In this document: positions 1 through 12,165 of the stretch, piece by piece
Layout of the letters: the number at the start of each line of letters is the position of its first letter
Numbering within the stretch: position 1 is the stretch's first letter
Origin: Hevea brasiliensis
Lineage: Eukaryota; Streptophyta; Magnoliopsida; Malpighiales; Euphorbiaceae
Assembly (NCBI RefSeq): GCF_030052815.1
Contig: NC_079501.1
Coordinates: 80,558,979 to 80,622,978 of the forward strand
Length of the DNA stretch: 64,000 nt
Reading direction: 5' to 3'
Notes under the pieces: model-generated
Seen by the model: the letters and a program-made list of their open reading frames with translations, nothing else
Database searches by the model: none
Told to the model about the DNA's origin: nothing
Program-made: the position numbers and the translations under genes

Positions 1-2058
1 TTCTTCTAGGGGTTGAGTTCTTTGTATTTGATAATATTATGATTACTATTCACATTACTATTCACTCAAAATGTTGACTTTTTCATAATTAATAGGTATA
101 CCATTTCTAAACACATGGTCATACCACATTTTGGGTAAAAAATTTATTGGCATTGGTTGCCAATTACAATTCAAGGCCTATTAGATGAAATTCTAAAATT
201 TTAGATTTGGTCAGTTAGGTTTACTGTTCCATTGGACCAATCTACAGTGAAAATTTAGCTAACTTTTCTTTATCAAAGTTGTTCCTTAATGTGTCTAGTT
301 TAATTTCCTTTTTGAATTACTACATTTGGAGTTTTGTAGCTCAAGTTATGGTATTTTTACCATAATTGGCCGGATTGGTCAATTCCAGATTTTCTGATCA
401 AGTTTTTGGTTTTGGCAGTTTTAGTGACCTAAATTTGGTTAGTAATTTGATTAGGCTATGGTCATAATTTGGATTTCTGTTCTTCATGAAAGTTGTTCTA
501 CTATGTCTAATCTTTCCAATGGTTTAAAAATCAGGTCATTTGGATCACTCTACACAAAGTGATGACTATTTGAACATGTACTGTTCATTTGGTCAATTCT
601 GCCCAGAAACAGGGTACCAATTTCGGATTCAACCTAATTTTAGACCAACTTGTGGTCATTTTTTGGGCAAGGTTCCTCCATAAAGAATGTAGCATTATGA
701 ACCTAATTTCATCTCCAATTAACCTCACACCAATTGGAACAACGCAATTCAACTTATAACCTCTTAAATGGATAGAGGTCAGGCTGTCCAAAATTTAGCC
801 ATTCCACATTCACACTCATTTCAATTCCATTAATCAAATTGCACTTATAAGCATACTAATTGACTAAATTGAGCATCACAAATACCAATTGATAAAAAAT
901 CCCCAATTTTACACTAAAACCCTAATTGCTGCAAACCTAATTTCCCAATCACCACAATAAATTCAAGTACACTACTCACCTATCCTTAGTCTTTTAAGCT
1001 TGAATGCATATTTAATTGAGTTAAAACACATCAACACCTCACAAAAACATAGCTGCCAAAATTCCTAAGGTTCCCTTAGTACACTAATTGTTTAATTTTT
1101 TTGAATTAATTCTAGCATTTCCCAACCTAAATTCAAGAATCAATGGAGAAAGAAGGTTGAATTTGAACTAACCTCTTTTATGCTAACTCCAAGCTTCCCA
1201 ATCTTCACTTCTTCTTCTCCTTGTTCCAAATCTTTTTATCAAGATCAAAAATCAAGTTTTAAGGTTGAGAATTAGAAAATTTATGGAAGGAAACTAGGAT
1301 TTGTGAAACTTGTTAAGTGCTTCAATGGAGGATTTTTTTTTTTTTTTTAGAGAAAATGGTGAGAGAGAGGGACGGCTAGGATAGAGGAAGAAGAAAGAAT
1401 TTGTTTTCTTTTTAATTTTGTCTTTATTTATACATAATTATCCCAAAATTTTTCATAATTTAAAATTATCATTTATTAGATCACGCTTACCTCATGATGA
1501 TGTCATAATCTATTATAATTTAAAAGTTCCTTTCTTTCATTTTCTTTATACTACACATCTCTACATTTTTAATTATTTTTCAATATTTTAATTTCATACA
1601 TTTTAATGGACATTTAGCCAAGATTCACATCTGAGAGTGAATTGACCAAATTGCCCCTTATCGATCCGATCAATTTTTCTATTAACTCTAAGTCACTTCC
1701 TAAACTCTGATTCAATTATTTGAGCTTATTCTCTATTCTTTTCTGTGGTTTTCATATTACTATTAGCTTTGCAATTATCCTTAGGCCTAGGGTGTCATAG
1801 GGTCCCACACGAAATTAGGGCAGCAACTGAGTTTGTAGTTACTTCCCAATTTGGTCACCCATTGCGGGGACCTTAGCTCATTTAACTAATTATGCTCTAT
1901 TTTCTCATTTCCATTTCACCCTTATATGATTTCTATTAATTTTTATTCATAACTTTTCTAGATGGCATAAATATAGTTCTAAACATTCTGACTATCCGGA
2001 CGAACACTAGTCACCGAAACAATAGAATGTATAGACTATTTAGTATGGGAGTATTACA
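1..2058 (-). repeat. Partial 3' LTR of degenerate gypsy element G1
   Basis: The element codes on the minus strand, so its 3' LTR lies on the left. The window starts inside this LTR, and its inner end is the reversed TGTAATAC at 2058. The last 100 bp (CCGGACGAACACTAGTCACC, then AACAATAGAATG) match the U3 start of the solo LTRs at 20100 and 41340 and of the G2 LTR at 58780, which identifies the family type. A GC-richer block at about 1781-1875 is also shared with those LTRs. Positions 240-700 hold the ~200-bp periodic U3 repeat (anchors near 268, 482 and 676). A T16-class homopolymer lies near 1330. No coding function is seen. Confidence 0.8.
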
Positions 2059-2588
2059 TTTTCACTCAATTCTGTCCATCATAAAGGAGCTCTACACTTC
2101 CTACCATATAAGGCTTCATAAGGTGCCATATGGATGCTAAACTGATAATTATTGTTGTAAGCAAATTCTATAAGTGGGAGGTGTTTATCCCAACTTCCTT
2201 CAAATTCAATAATATAGCTTCTCAACATATCCTCTAGCACCTGTATAACTCTTTCATATTATCCATCTGTCTGAGGATAGAAGGTTGTACTACAGTGGAG
2301 TCGAGTGCCCAAGGCCTTATGCAAACTTTCCCAAAATCTTTATGTAAACCATGGGTCTCAATATGATATGACAGACACTGGTACTCCATACAATCTGACT
2401 ATCTCACTGATGTATAATATAGCAAGCTGATCTAATGAATAGTCTTCTCTAACTGGAAGAAAATGGGCTGACTTGGTTAATCTATCCACAATAACCCATA
2501 TTGAATCATGCTTTCTCTGTGTATGAGGGAGTCCTGCAGTAAAGTCTATAGTAATCCTTTTCCATTTCTACTTCGGTATAGAGATTGG
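2059..2588 (-). pseudogene. G1 integrase core, degenerate and 3'-truncated
   Basis: Read on the minus strand this stretch parallels the integrase core of G2 (59321-60016) block by block, for example the [13 protein letters not shown] part near 2090-2130 and the D-x-x-T-K-S-A-H-F part near 2455-2480. Stops and frameshifts break the frame, so no long ORF survives. The similarity fades at the WDEVGE-like segment and the element passes straight into the LTR at 2058. The integrase C-terminus, the chromodomain and the usual polypurine tract are therefore missing, whereas G2 keeps all three. Integrase joins the cDNA ends to host DNA; this copy could not do so. Confidence 0.75.
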
Positions 2589-3107
2589 TTATAGTAACCC
2601 AGATAGTACTTGATGTTCAACCTTCACTTGCTGACATATTAGGCATTTAGACACATACTCTGCTATGTCTTTCTTCATACCAAGCCACCAGTAATGTAGC
2701 TTCAGATCTTGGAACATCTTATTACTGCCCGGATGCATAGCATAAGCAGCAGTGTGTGCTTCTCTGAGAATGTTTTGTTTCAAATCCTCTATATGCGACA
2801 CACAGAGTCTGTCTTTGTAATACAAATAACCATATCTTTTTACCACATATTCACCTTCCTTCTCATCTGATAATTTACTAACTATTACCATTAACCTCTC
2901 ATATGTTTTCTGTGCATCTTGCACCTGTTGAATCAAACAGGATTTAATTCTCAATCGAGCCACAATCATACCATCAGTTGTCAACCTTAGATGAGCATTC
3001 ATTGCCTTTAAAACTGCTAATAACTTTCGGCTAAGGGCATCAACTACTATATTGGCTTTTCTTGGATGGTAATCTATGATGCAATTATAATCTTTAAGCA
3101 ATTCCAT
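2589..3107 (-). pseudogene. G1 RNase H tail and integrase HHCC zinc-binding domain
   Basis: An open stretch of 172 codons. The first part is the RNase H end, with the ADALSRK motif that carries the last catalytic Asp. The C-terminal part is the integrase N-terminal zinc-binding HHCC domain: His residues in EAHTAAYAMHPG and the Cys pair in CLICQQVK. The same order is seen in G2 at 59923-60500. It is in the same frame as the RNase H piece upstream (3138-3326) but separated from it by a stop. It is a fragment of a gag-pol polyprotein, not a stand-alone gene. Confidence 0.85.
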
Positions 3108-3137
3108 CCATCTCCTCTACCTCAGGTTTAGTTCTTT

Positions 3138-3326
3138 TTATGAAGGTAGGTATTTTAGACTTTTGTGATCTGTACAAATGTAGAATTTTTTTTCATATAA
3201 GTAATGCCTCCATATTTTCAATGCTAAGACAATGGCTACTGGCTCCAGATCATGAGTAGGATAATTTCTTTCATATGGCTTTAGTTGTTTGGAAGCATAA
3301 GCTATCACCTTTCCTTCTTGCATCAC
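3138..3326 (-). pseudogene. G1 RNase H middle part
   Basis: This 62-codon piece has the gypsy RNase H signature: [20 protein letters not shown], the DLE segment with the second catalytic acid, and [10 protein letters not shown] with the third. RNase H removes the RNA strand during reverse transcription. The piece joins the RT connection domain (3326-3577) through a frame change, and a stop separates it from 2589-3107. G2 has the equivalent at 60376-60732. Confidence 0.85.
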
Positions 3327-3577
3327 TAGCCAAGTCCATTTAATGAGGCATCACTATAGATCGCAAAATCCTTTCCCGATGTAGGCTGCGTTAGCATAAG
3401 AGCTTCTGTAAGCATAGCTTTTAAATTATTAAAACTAGCCTGACACTTATTTGTCCATTCAAACTTAACACCTTTATGTAGTAATTTGGTCATTGGATAA
3501 GCTATCATAGAAAATCCCTTCACAAATCTACTGTAGTATCCAGCCAAACCCAGAAAAACTTCTAATTTTTGACACAT
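3326..3577 (-). pseudogene. G1 RT connection and start of RNase H
   Basis: This fragment of 83 codons contains [16 protein letters not shown], the conserved gypsy RT thumb/connection motif, and ends in [11 protein letters not shown], which carries the first RNase H Asp. It is in a different frame from the RT palm upstream (3528-3983) and from the RNase H piece downstream, so two frameshifts flank it. Together with its neighbours it shows the standard gypsy order protease, RT, RNase H, integrase. Confidence 0.85.
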
Positions 3578-4380
3578 TTCTAGGTGGCTTCCATTCTAAA
3601 ATAGCTTCTATCTTTTTAGGATCTACCCTTATGCCCTCTGATGATACAATGTGGCCTAGGAAGGACACTTCATTCAACCAAAAATCACACTTGCTCAATG
3701 TAGCATACAACTGCTTGTCCCTTAGAATATGTAATACAATTCTAAAGTGCTGAGCATGTTTTTCTCTTCTCTTAGAATAGACCAATATATCATCAATGAA
3801 AATAACTACAAACTGGTCTAAATAGGGTCTAAAAATTTGGTTAATTAAGTCCATGAAAGCAACTAAGGCATTGGTTAGCCCAAATGGCATCACTAGAAAT
3901 TCATAGTGGCCATATCTAGTTCTGAATGCGGTCTTAGGAACATCAGGTTCCTTAACCTTCCAATGGTAATACCCGGATCTCAAATCAATTTTGGAGAAGA
4001 CACCGACCCCTTTTAACTGATCAAATAAATCACTTATTTAGGGTAAAGGATATTTATTCTTGACTGTCACCTTATTCAACTGCCTGTAGTTAATGCATAG
4101 CCTAAGGATGCCATATTTCTTTTTAACAAACAATATTGGCGCTCTCCAAGGTGACACACTAGTGCGTATAAACCCCTTGTAAAGTAAGTCTTGTACCTGT
4201 AATTTTAACTCCTTCAACTCAGTGGGAGCCATTCTATAGGGTGCTATTGATATTGGTCCAGAAAAAAGGAGCACATCAATTGAGAATTCTACCTCCCTGT
4301 CTGGCGGTAGCCTAGGTAAGTCTTCAAGAAATACATTCTGAAATTCATTGATTATGGGAATATCCTAAATATTCAAACCT
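3528..4380 (-). pseudogene. G1 reverse transcriptase fingers and palm
   Basis: Two open pieces in the same frame (4274-4038 and 3983-3528), separated by a stop where sister G2 has an Arg codon. Upstream of 4274 the frame still reads [15 protein letters not shown], the usual RT N-terminal lead. The first piece has [18 protein letters not shown] and [17 protein letters not shown]. The second has [19 protein letters not shown] and the catalytic FIDDILVYS motif near 3775-3806, with both Asp residues present. This is chromovirus-type RT. The enzyme core is recognisable but cannot be made as one protein. Confidence 0.85.
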
Positions 4381-4512
4381 TTTTTTCTAGTGTCTGTAAC
4401 ATGTGCTAAAAATGCCTCACACCCCTTTCTAATTAGCTTCCTAGCTATAATAGCCGAGATCGCATTTGACAATAAATTTTATCTCTCACCATATACAACT
4501 ACATAAGAATTA

Positions 4513-4887
4513 TCATAAGCTTTTAGCATAACCTTTTTTTAATTTGCAATCAACCACAACCTGATGTTTAGCTAACCAATCCATACCCAGGATAACATCA
4601 AATTCATGGAAAGGCAATTCTATCAAGTCAGCAGGAAATTCCCTATCATGCACCCTAACTGGGCAGTCTCTAAACACCTTATTTACAGTCACACTATGTC
4701 CTATAGGATTAGTTACCAATATATCATGTGATAATAATTTAGCATGTAAACCCTTCTCACTTGGTGTAGTGATGCAAATATAAGAATGTGTAGATCCCGG
4801 ATCAATCAATGCATACACATCAGCACCAAATAATATAAATTTACCAACCATCACATCAGGAGCATCTTGATTCTCTCTAGCTTTCAT
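4513..4887 (-). pseudogene. G1 aspartic protease
   Basis: This open stretch of 124 codons carries the gypsy-type protease active site ALIDPGSTHSYI and, further on, DLIELPFHEFDVILGMDWLAKHQ, the ILGMDWL block typical of Del/Tekay proteases. The protease cuts the polyprotein. It is in the same frame as the gag zinc-knuckle piece (4918-5112), with stops between, and in another frame from RT. The stretch 4381-4512 links protease to RT and holds broken sequence. Confidence 0.85.
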
Positions 4888-4917
4888 TGCATATGCTCTG
4901 GCTAGGGCTCTATTTTC

Positions 4918-5990
4918 TTAGGGTCTGTTAACTGTGTCTGATACCCCTCTCTGACTGGTCCCAGCTAGTTCTGATCTACCTGACTTTCTGCCTCTCTGAG
5001 TACCAGGTGTGGATATATGTGTCTGAGTCCGTGGTGCATCAATTCCCTTCAACTGAGGACAATCCTTCTTGAAATGATCAGTAGCCCCACATTTGAAACA
5101 AGCCCTCATCATTTTCCTACAAGTGCCTGTGTGAGGATGGCCACAATGCTCACACGATGCTAGTGCTGGTCTTTTAGAGGAAGTAGTTGGTGAACTAGTA
5201 GTGGAACCCTATTGTTGTGGGCCATGTCTAAATGGGGTCCTTTGCTTAGTACTATGAGCTGCTATCTGACTCTGAGGTCCCCTCATCTTCTTATTACTAG
5301 AGGAGATGTTGCTCGGTTGTCCCCTCTTCTAATCTCTATTCTTTTTGCTTTGTTCTTCTGACTTAACTCTTTCAATGTTTAAGGCAGCTGACACCAATAT
5401 GGAGAAGTCATCTATTTGCATCCCAGTGAGCTGGAGTCTGAGGTAATCATTCAAGCCATCCTCAAACCTCCTACATTTGATCTCCTCAATAGCAATTATC
5501 TCTAGAGCATATCTACTGAGTCTAATAAATTCTCTCTCATACTCAGTGACTGATAACTATTTTTTCCTTGACTGAATAAACTCCCTCCTATTATTTTCCA
5601 AATGCTATTGACTGATGTATTTCTTTCTGAATTCAGTCATGAAGAAATCCCAAGTAATGTCCCGTGGAGGCTGCACATTCTCTGCATGATCAATTATAGT
5701 CAACCATTATTGATATGCCTCTTCTTGTAATAGAGATACTGCACACTAACTTTGATGTGGTGTGTAGTGGAGCTACTGTAGAACTCTTTTTGTCCTTTCC
5801 AACCAAAATTCAGTAGTTGAGGGATTATCATCCTTTTTGCCATAGAAATCTATTGCCCCATACTTCCTGAGTTTCTCTAGATGACTTCTCTTTGGAGCCT
5901 GTGGGATAACCCCTATCATATGTCTGAAGAAGTCTATCATTTGTTGAAATAACGCATTCTAGCCTTGATTAGATGGGCCAGCGAGGCTTG
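4918..5990 (-). pseudogene. G1 gag with zinc knuckle
   Basis: The 3' part (4918-5112) contains CFKCGATDHFKKDC, a CCHC nucleic-acid-binding knuckle. Just upstream is a second Cys/His group, CEHCGHPHTGTC. Upstream again to about 5990 the minus strand can be read, with many stops, as a retrotransposon gag domain, including FEDGLNDYLRL-like and EYEREFIRLS-like segments. G2 gag (62137-63497) has the same layout. Gag forms the particle and binds RNA; this copy is heavily broken. Confidence 0.75.
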
Positions 5991-6205
5991 TAGAGGAATA
6001 TTGTCTAGGTTTCTGTGGCCTACATTGATGGGGTTATTACTTTTTATAGCCTCATGTGTAGTTCGTTGTGAGGCAGGATCCATACCTAATCCCTACAATA
6101 AATAAGAGAGTAAATCTGCATCAGGGTCGCATAAATCCTATTTATTATACCCTATGTGACTTATTAACATTTCCTTTATCTAGTTCTAGAACCGCCTAAA
6201 CATAA

Positions 6206-6217
6206 GTTCTGATACCA
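6206..6217 (-). other. Primer-binding site of G1 (initiator tRNA-Met type)
   Basis: On the minus strand this reads TGGTATCAGAAC, close to the plant tRNA-Met site TGGTATCAGAGC. It lies about 7 bp inside the 5' LTR end, as expected. Confidence 0.8.
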
Positions 6218-6562
6218 AAAATTATAATAACCCCCAATCCGACAGCATAACAGCTGAACCGAAAAGTGTTACCTGTAATTTCCATAACCTATAATAAGAA
6301 TTATATATCAATTTCATATGAATATTCCATCATAAATCACATAAACAAAATACAAACTTTATATATCATATCATTCACTTAGATACAAATTTTTTCATCA
6401 TTAGTTATTTATACAACTTATACAAAATGTATCATTTACAAATAAAGAAAACCAACCCTAATTTGACTCTGGACAAAATACTGCTCCTCTGATGTAGACT
6501 TTAATGATCTACTCTTTGTGAACCCTCGACTTTAGTACCTGCACAAGGTAAAAACCCATTTT

Positions 6563-6587
6563 GCTAAGCATATAGCTTAGTGGTGCA
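6563..6587 (-). promoter_or_regulatory. Conserved LTR hairpin next to TGCACCA (G1)
   Basis: Stem CTAAGC (6564-6569) pairs with GCTTAG (6575-6580) around loop ATATA, followed by TGGTGCA. In the element's own direction it is TGCACCA then the hairpin, about 25 bp after an AT-rich TATA-like stretch. Equivalent hairpins lie at 15906, 45135 and 55826. Confidence 0.6.
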
Positions 6588-6919
6588 TGTCTAGCTTAAG
6601 ATGGCTAATTAATAGTTGTCTGTAACTATACATACTGTAGGCATTTAACAACTAATTAAAATAATTTCAGTCAAGTAATAATTCATAACAACTTTGCAAA
6701 AATGTATAAAGCATTCCATTATAACTATTTAACTGAAATCAACTGATTTTTCTCATGAAATATGCATGTAGAAACAAGTTATTCATTAACCAAAGTAAGG
6801 TCCAAATTTACAAACCAATAAGCAACTCCTTTGACATAAATATTGGTCATTTTATTATTTCCATTTAATAGCCCAATTCCTTCTAGTATAACTTTCCTTA
6901 TGCTGGATACTGGGATTTT

Positions 6920-7105
6920 AATGCGACACCTTCTTTTAGATGTCGTCTTATATTTTCTCTTTACTACTGTAACATTTTCTTTTGGATGTTGTCTTACGTG
7001 TCCTTTTCATCACTATAACAACTTCTCTTAGGTGTCGTCTTACGTACCCTTTTTAGAATCAAATATGTATATTGGGACACCATCTTTCAAATGCCATCTT
7101 TAAAT
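6920..7105 (-). repeat. Degenerate ~46-bp minisatellite in G1 U3
   Basis: The phrase G-A/G-TGTCGTCTTA recurs at 6939, 6984 and 7030, and more loosely at 7089. Spacing is 45, 46 and 59 bp. It lies roughly 330-500 bp upstream of the hairpin at 6563 in the element's direction. Confidence 0.65.
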
Positions 7106-8640
7106 CATCAAATATATAGCTTCAATCCATTTTGTAGATCTGCTAACTTACTTCCCTATTTGACATGCCAAACTATCCAGTTTTAAACTTTAAGCTAGGT
7201 GGAATTTTGGGCTTTAATAGTCTTATAACATGATCTTAGATAATTCAACCATTCTTACATCCACAAAGGATTATCATTCATCAATTTTAACATCATTCGT
7301 CATCATCACATAATTGTGTACATATTCAGAATAAGGGTATAACCATGTAACATGTCATTTCATTTAAGCAAAGTAGTGACTCTCATAACATCAATTCTTA
7401 TCATCGCATAATCATTTGCATATTCACAAAAAGAACATAATTATATAACTTATCATTTCATTTGGCAAAGTAGTAGCATCTTATTCCATAGCATTTAGAA
7501 TCAATCACATCACTCTCTAATAAGGCAGATTTCGTAACTCATTTTGCAATCACAATTAAACCTAGAGAAAGGCATTTTTAAGATCAATTTCTTTCATAAA
7601 ACATGTCAATTTATGTCTTAACTTTCATTAGGAATCAATTGATCAGCATTTAGACATGCAGAAATTCATTTATAACCCTTTATTCACAAAGTATTCAAAA
7701 AGGTGAGTTATCATTTCAGGAGGGACACCTATTTGGTACCCTATTTTTTATCAATTCCTTGGGCACCATAAAAACAGAATTTGCTCCTATGGTCTTAATA
7801 TAATTTATAGTCTAGTCTCTTACCTTTAATTTAAATAATAATCACCCCATTCCAAGGTCTAGATCTCAATTTATGCTCATTTTTCTACATACTATCCAGT
7901 TTCTACCTGACCAAGTCTGGATACAATCAAAATTCATGGTTCCTATTCATAGGCAAATTTGACCATCTTAAAGACAAATTCAATCAAAGTAGTCCTCATA
8001 AGATATGTTCCTACATGTTTTAATGTTTTAATAGTTGATGAATCACCTAATTTGGATGCCTATGTCATGAGTTATAGCTAAATTACCAACTACTGTTCAC
8101 GGATGCATTGTCCTGAGAATTCCAAGTTTCTAGATTTCCAATTCAAGGTTGCACTCAACATTGAAGCACTTTACTCCCAGAATTTGTGTAGGGTCTCTAT
8201 AGCAAAATTTTAGGTCTATATCTTAAGTTTCTAAGCATCTTGTAGCACCTCAATTGAAGATGTACAGAGGGAGATATGCCTTGTTTACTACTCAGATATC
8301 ACAGGGATGAATTGCTGAATTCTAGAAATTCTAGATTTGTAATATTAGATTGCACTAAATTTTCAACCACTTTACCCCAATAATTAGGTCCGAGTTAAAA
8401 CAACAAAATTATACGTCTATGTCTTAAGAAAATTTTGATACAAATTTCATATTAATTGGAGCTCTATAACTCAAATTATAGCCAAATTAGTATAGACTGC
8501 TCACTGGATATATCAATTCTGGCAGCTTACAACTTATGATTCAAAAGTAACAATTTTAACTTCAAGCTTAAACAAACACTTACCGTAACTTAGTTCCAAC
8601 AAATTACTGCCAATAGCAACCACTTTTTATCAAAAATTCC

Positions 8641-10295
8641 TAATACATTTGTATTATATAGATGTTTTTAAGCATAATTGTACACCATTTCATAGCATTT
8701 AGATAGGTAATTGCATGCTTATTTGGTTATTTCATTAGTTTTCATAAAATTCATTAATGCATACTAAAATCTATGTTTTCTACTTATTTTAGGTGCCCTG
8801 AAGGAAATTTAAGGCATAGGAGCAAAGAAAGGAGCTTGGAAGAAACTACGGAGCAAGGCAAGCTACTGATGCACTAAGCCTTACACAGGTCGTGTAAACT
8901 CAGACCTAGACCTGTGTAACTTCCTACCTAGTGAAACCTAAAGAAGTGTAGAAAAGCTAAAGTACACGAGCCGTGTAACATAAGCGGTGTAAAGCTAAGA
9001 AACCTATGCAACATTTTATTACTAAGGCTTGAAGAAGCAAGCAGCACATTCACAAGTACATGGGCCATGTAATTAGACCCGTGTATGCCTCAGAGGCCTG
9101 TGTAACTTACTATTTGCCATCTGATAGAAGCCTTCAACTCCAGGAACTTACATGCCCTAGGTCGTGTAGTGACACACGGGCCATGTACTACATTCTAGCA
9201 ACTTTCTAAATCTGATTCCAACTCCTATTTTGGCAACACCAACTAGACTTCTAATGCCCTTGGGACTCTAAAGCTTAACTTTAGGACACCCAACATAAAT
9301 AGGAGCTAGCAGAAAATGAAAAGGGAGTTTTTTTTTAAGAGCTTTTCAGAGAGCTTTATGGAGGAGACACACATATACAAAAGGGGAGAGTTTTGAAAGA
9401 AGCCTTCCTAAGGAACCCTGGCCATCTTGAAGAAGTATTACATCAGCTCCAAGGATAGACTTCTAAGCCGAAGTTCCACAAGATCACAGCTGCAGAATCT
9501 TCTCTCAGTTCTTTTGTTCTTATTCTTCACATTGGCTTTCATGTGCTTTTATTTTTATTTCATTATGTTTGTCAAACTCACCATGAATGAGTAACTCCTT
9601 AAATTTTGGAATTAAGAAAGTAGCATTCTTGACTTTTGTTATGGATATATATTGAGCATTATTTAATATAATTGAATTTTGTTCTTTGATTCAATATCTT
9701 GTGCTCTTATTGCATGCTATGTGTTGGTACTGACTTAGTCATGATCTAAAATACTAATTGATGAACTGAGAGGTGAAGGTTAGTATTGAAAAATCGAGAT
9801 TTTGAACCTAGGAACTCTGACCTAGAGAGAGGCTGACAACCTTTGTGGAATTTTAAAAATTAATCATAGATTTAAAATGGTTTTGATTAGGACTAATCAC
9901 CAACGAAAGTAGGGTCTAACTCTGATTAAAATACACCTTCGATACCTTGAGAGAGGATCTAGGATACCTTAGGATTAATTTCCATCAAAGAAACAAACAC
10001 TCAATCAACTAGTAAAGCAAGATTAAAACTATAACAAGGTCAAGATGTGAAATCTGAAATTCCAGAATTGTTCACAAAATTAGAATTCTCCTTAAGCTCT
10101 TGGACTTACTCTCTTTAATTTTTAATAGTCACTCTGTCTTAGTTAGAATTTTTTCTCACAACTTTTGGTAGTTTAAATAGTTAAGATTGTTGTGTAGTTT
10201 AGTACTTACGTTTTTAACTCCTCGCGGGAATGATACTCTATTCATCACTTTATTACTTGTTAGCGATCTGTGCACTTGCAGTGGTTGTAAAAATA
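8641..10295 (+). repeat. 5' LTR of Athila-1
   Basis: The start (TAATACATTTG) lines up with TGATATACTTG at the start of the Athila-2 LTR (reversed at 14649), so the terminal TG has become TA. The end (GTGCACTTGCAGTGGTTGTAAA) lines up with the reversed start of the Athila-2 LTR at 13031. Length is about 1.65 kb against 1.62 kb. The exact 3' end is uncertain by a few bases. A palindromic cluster lies at 8875-9190. Confidence 0.85.
8875..9190 (+). repeat. Cluster of ACACGG/CCGTGT palindromic motifs (Athila-1 U3)
   Basis: At least eight half-sites of the form TACACRGGYC / GRCCYGTGTA occur within about 300 bp, several facing each other, as in GTACACGAGCCGTGTAAC (8972) and AGTACATGGGCCATGTAA (9057). 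The same motif clusters at 14100-14425 and 49165-49545. Confidence 0.75.
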
Positions 10296-10301
10296 AGTTT
10301 T

Positions 10302-10320
10302 TGGCACCATTACTGGGGAG
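10302..10320 (+). other. Primer-binding site of Athila-1 (tRNA-Asp type)
   Basis: TGGCACCATTACTGGGGAG resembles the TGGCGCCGTTGCCGGGGA site that Athila-type elements use, with C-to-T style changes. It lies just after the LTR. Confidence 0.85.
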
Positions 10321-10423
10321 TTTAGTAATATTAAACAATAGGCAATTTAGTTGATTTAAACATTTATTTCTTTTTTTATTTTAGTTTGACTTTTTCCTTT
10401 TTTCAGGTGCAGAAAACTAGTAC

Positions 10424-11536
10424 ATGACCAGAACAACCAAACTTGAAAAAGAATTGTTAGAATTGGATCCTAAAATAGATAAAACTCTGAGAACCATCAG
10501 GAGAGAAAAAAGAAATCAAGAGCCAGAACCCGAACTTGAAACTGTAAAAGGTCCAATTATGGTTGATAACAACAATAATGGGCAAAGATCCATGAGGGAC
10601 TATGGAGCCCCTAATATTCAAGGATACCAATCCAGCATCACTAGGCCCACAATCGAAGCCAATAATTTTGAACTTAAACCAACATGGCTCCAAATGATCC
10701 AGCAGACTCAGTTTGGAGGCTCACCTATGGAAGATCCATACTATCACCTACAGTGTTTCCTCCCTCTATGCGATACCTTCAAGATGAATGGAGTCTCTGA
10801 TCAAGCCATTCAACTCTGAGCATTCCCATTCTCATTAAGAGATAAAGCAAGGAAGTGGCTGCTCTCCCAACCAGCTGGTGCTTTCACTAATTGGGAAGGG
10901 CTCTCATAAGCTTTCCTAGTAAGGTACTTCCCACCTATAAAAACAATAAAACTGAGGTTAGAACTGAACACCTTTAGGCAAAAGGAAGGGGAATCACTCT
11001 ATGACGCATGGGAGAGATACAAAGACCTTCAAAGGGAATGTCCCCACCATGGCATAGAAGATTGGCTCCTTGTCCAGAATTTCTACAATGGTTTGCTACC
11101 ATACACAAAGAGTTCAGTAGATTCAGCTATGGGAGGAGACCTTATGGAGAAAATAGTAGCTGAAGCTTTGGAATTACTGGAAAGGGTCATGTACCATAAT
11201 TTTGAGTGGTCAAATGAAAGGGGAGATATAAGAAAAGTAGTAGGGGTACTAGAACTAGATGCCCTCAATATGATTAACACCCAGTTTGACCAACTCACCA
11301 AAAGACTTGATAGAATGCAGGCTAATGTAATAAGAGCCAGTAATCTATTCTACAAAAATTGTGGAGGAGGTCATATAACTTCAAAATTTAGTCCTTATAG
11401 CGAGCCTTCCACAGAGCAACTAAACTATATGAACAATGGAGGAAACTTCAACCAAAGGCAGGTTAACAACCCATATTCCAATACATATAACCCTGGATGG
11501 AGGAACCACCCAAACTTCTTATGGTCTAACTTATAG
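10424..11536 (+). pseudogene. Athila-1 gag, N-terminal and core domains
   Basis: ATG at 10424 opens one frame that runs to 11536, interrupted by TGA at 10817-10819 and TAA at 10907-10909. The N-terminus is charged (KLEKELLELDPKIDKTL). The core has the Athila gag signature around PFSLRDKARKWLLSQ and RYFPPIKT, then LNTFRQKEGESLYDAWERYK, and later a region with a putative Cys/His pair (NLFYKNCGGGHIT). Athila-2 has CAA at the position of the TAA stop. Gag packages the RNA. The start is supported by the nearby primer site and by agreement with the Athila-2 gag up to its break at 55198. Confidence 0.85.
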
Positions 11537-12075
11537 AATCCTCAGAACTAACCCATAAACAAACAGCAAGAATATAGGCCAACACCATCAGGTTTCCAGA
11601 ATATAGGATAGAATTTGATGTAGCAACAAACACCACTCGCTCAACCTCAACAGGCAGAATCAAAGTTGACCATGGAATCCATGATGGAAAGCTTTCTAGC
11701 AGCACAACAACAACAAAATGAGATGATAAAAATAGCTGGCCTCCATAGTGGATCAACTAGCCACCCATAATAAAATGCTCAAAAATTAGATCACTCAGCG
11801 AGCTAGCTCTTTAAATAAACAAGGCGGTAGGTTACCAAGTCAACTTAAAATGAATTCCAAGGAAAAATTGCAAAGCTGTCACATTGAGGAGTGGGAGAAC
11901 ACTACAAGATCTAGAAGAAAAGCAAAAACAAAAGGAGGAAACCCCTAAAAACCCAGACATCCAAGAAGAGGAAGAAGAGAAGCAAGCTGAGGAAAGCAAA
12001 GAAAGGGAGGAAAAGAGGAAAAAGAAACTGCCAGAACCTTACCAACCCCCTTTACCTTTTCCTCAGAGATTTTAG
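11537..12075 (+). pseudogene. Athila-1 gag C-terminal region
   Basis: From 11537 to about 11860 the sequence reads as Gln/Asn-rich gag linker with stops (for example MMESFLAAQQQQ). A frameshift then leads to an open piece, 11884-12075, with SGRTLQDLEEK, a Lys/Glu-rich stretch and LPEPYQPPLPFPQRF. That block is the usual lead into the Athila protease and is also present in Athila-2 (53606-53920). The TAG at 12073-12075 corresponds to CAG in Athila-2. Confidence 0.8.
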
Positions 12076-12165
12076 AAAGATAAATTGGATAAGCAATTTG
12101 GCAAGTTTTTAGAAGTTTTGCAGAAGCTCTAAATCAACATTCCCTTTACAGAAGCATTATCTCAA

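Larger units (their letters stand above)
6224..8640 (-). repeat. 5' LTR of G1, truncated by Athila-1
   Basis: The LTR starts next to the primer-binding site with a mutated terminus (TATAATAACCCCC where relatives have TGTNACACCCC). It contains a hairpin near 6563, a minisatellite near 6920-7105, and the ~200-bp periodic U3 repeat around 7990-8600, with the recurrent 'gtcatgagttatagc' type motif. At 8641 it stops abruptly where the Athila-1 LTR begins, so the U3 end should lie beyond the right edge of the window. The 5 bases next to the junction (ATTCC) are the candidate target duplication. Confidence 0.75.
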
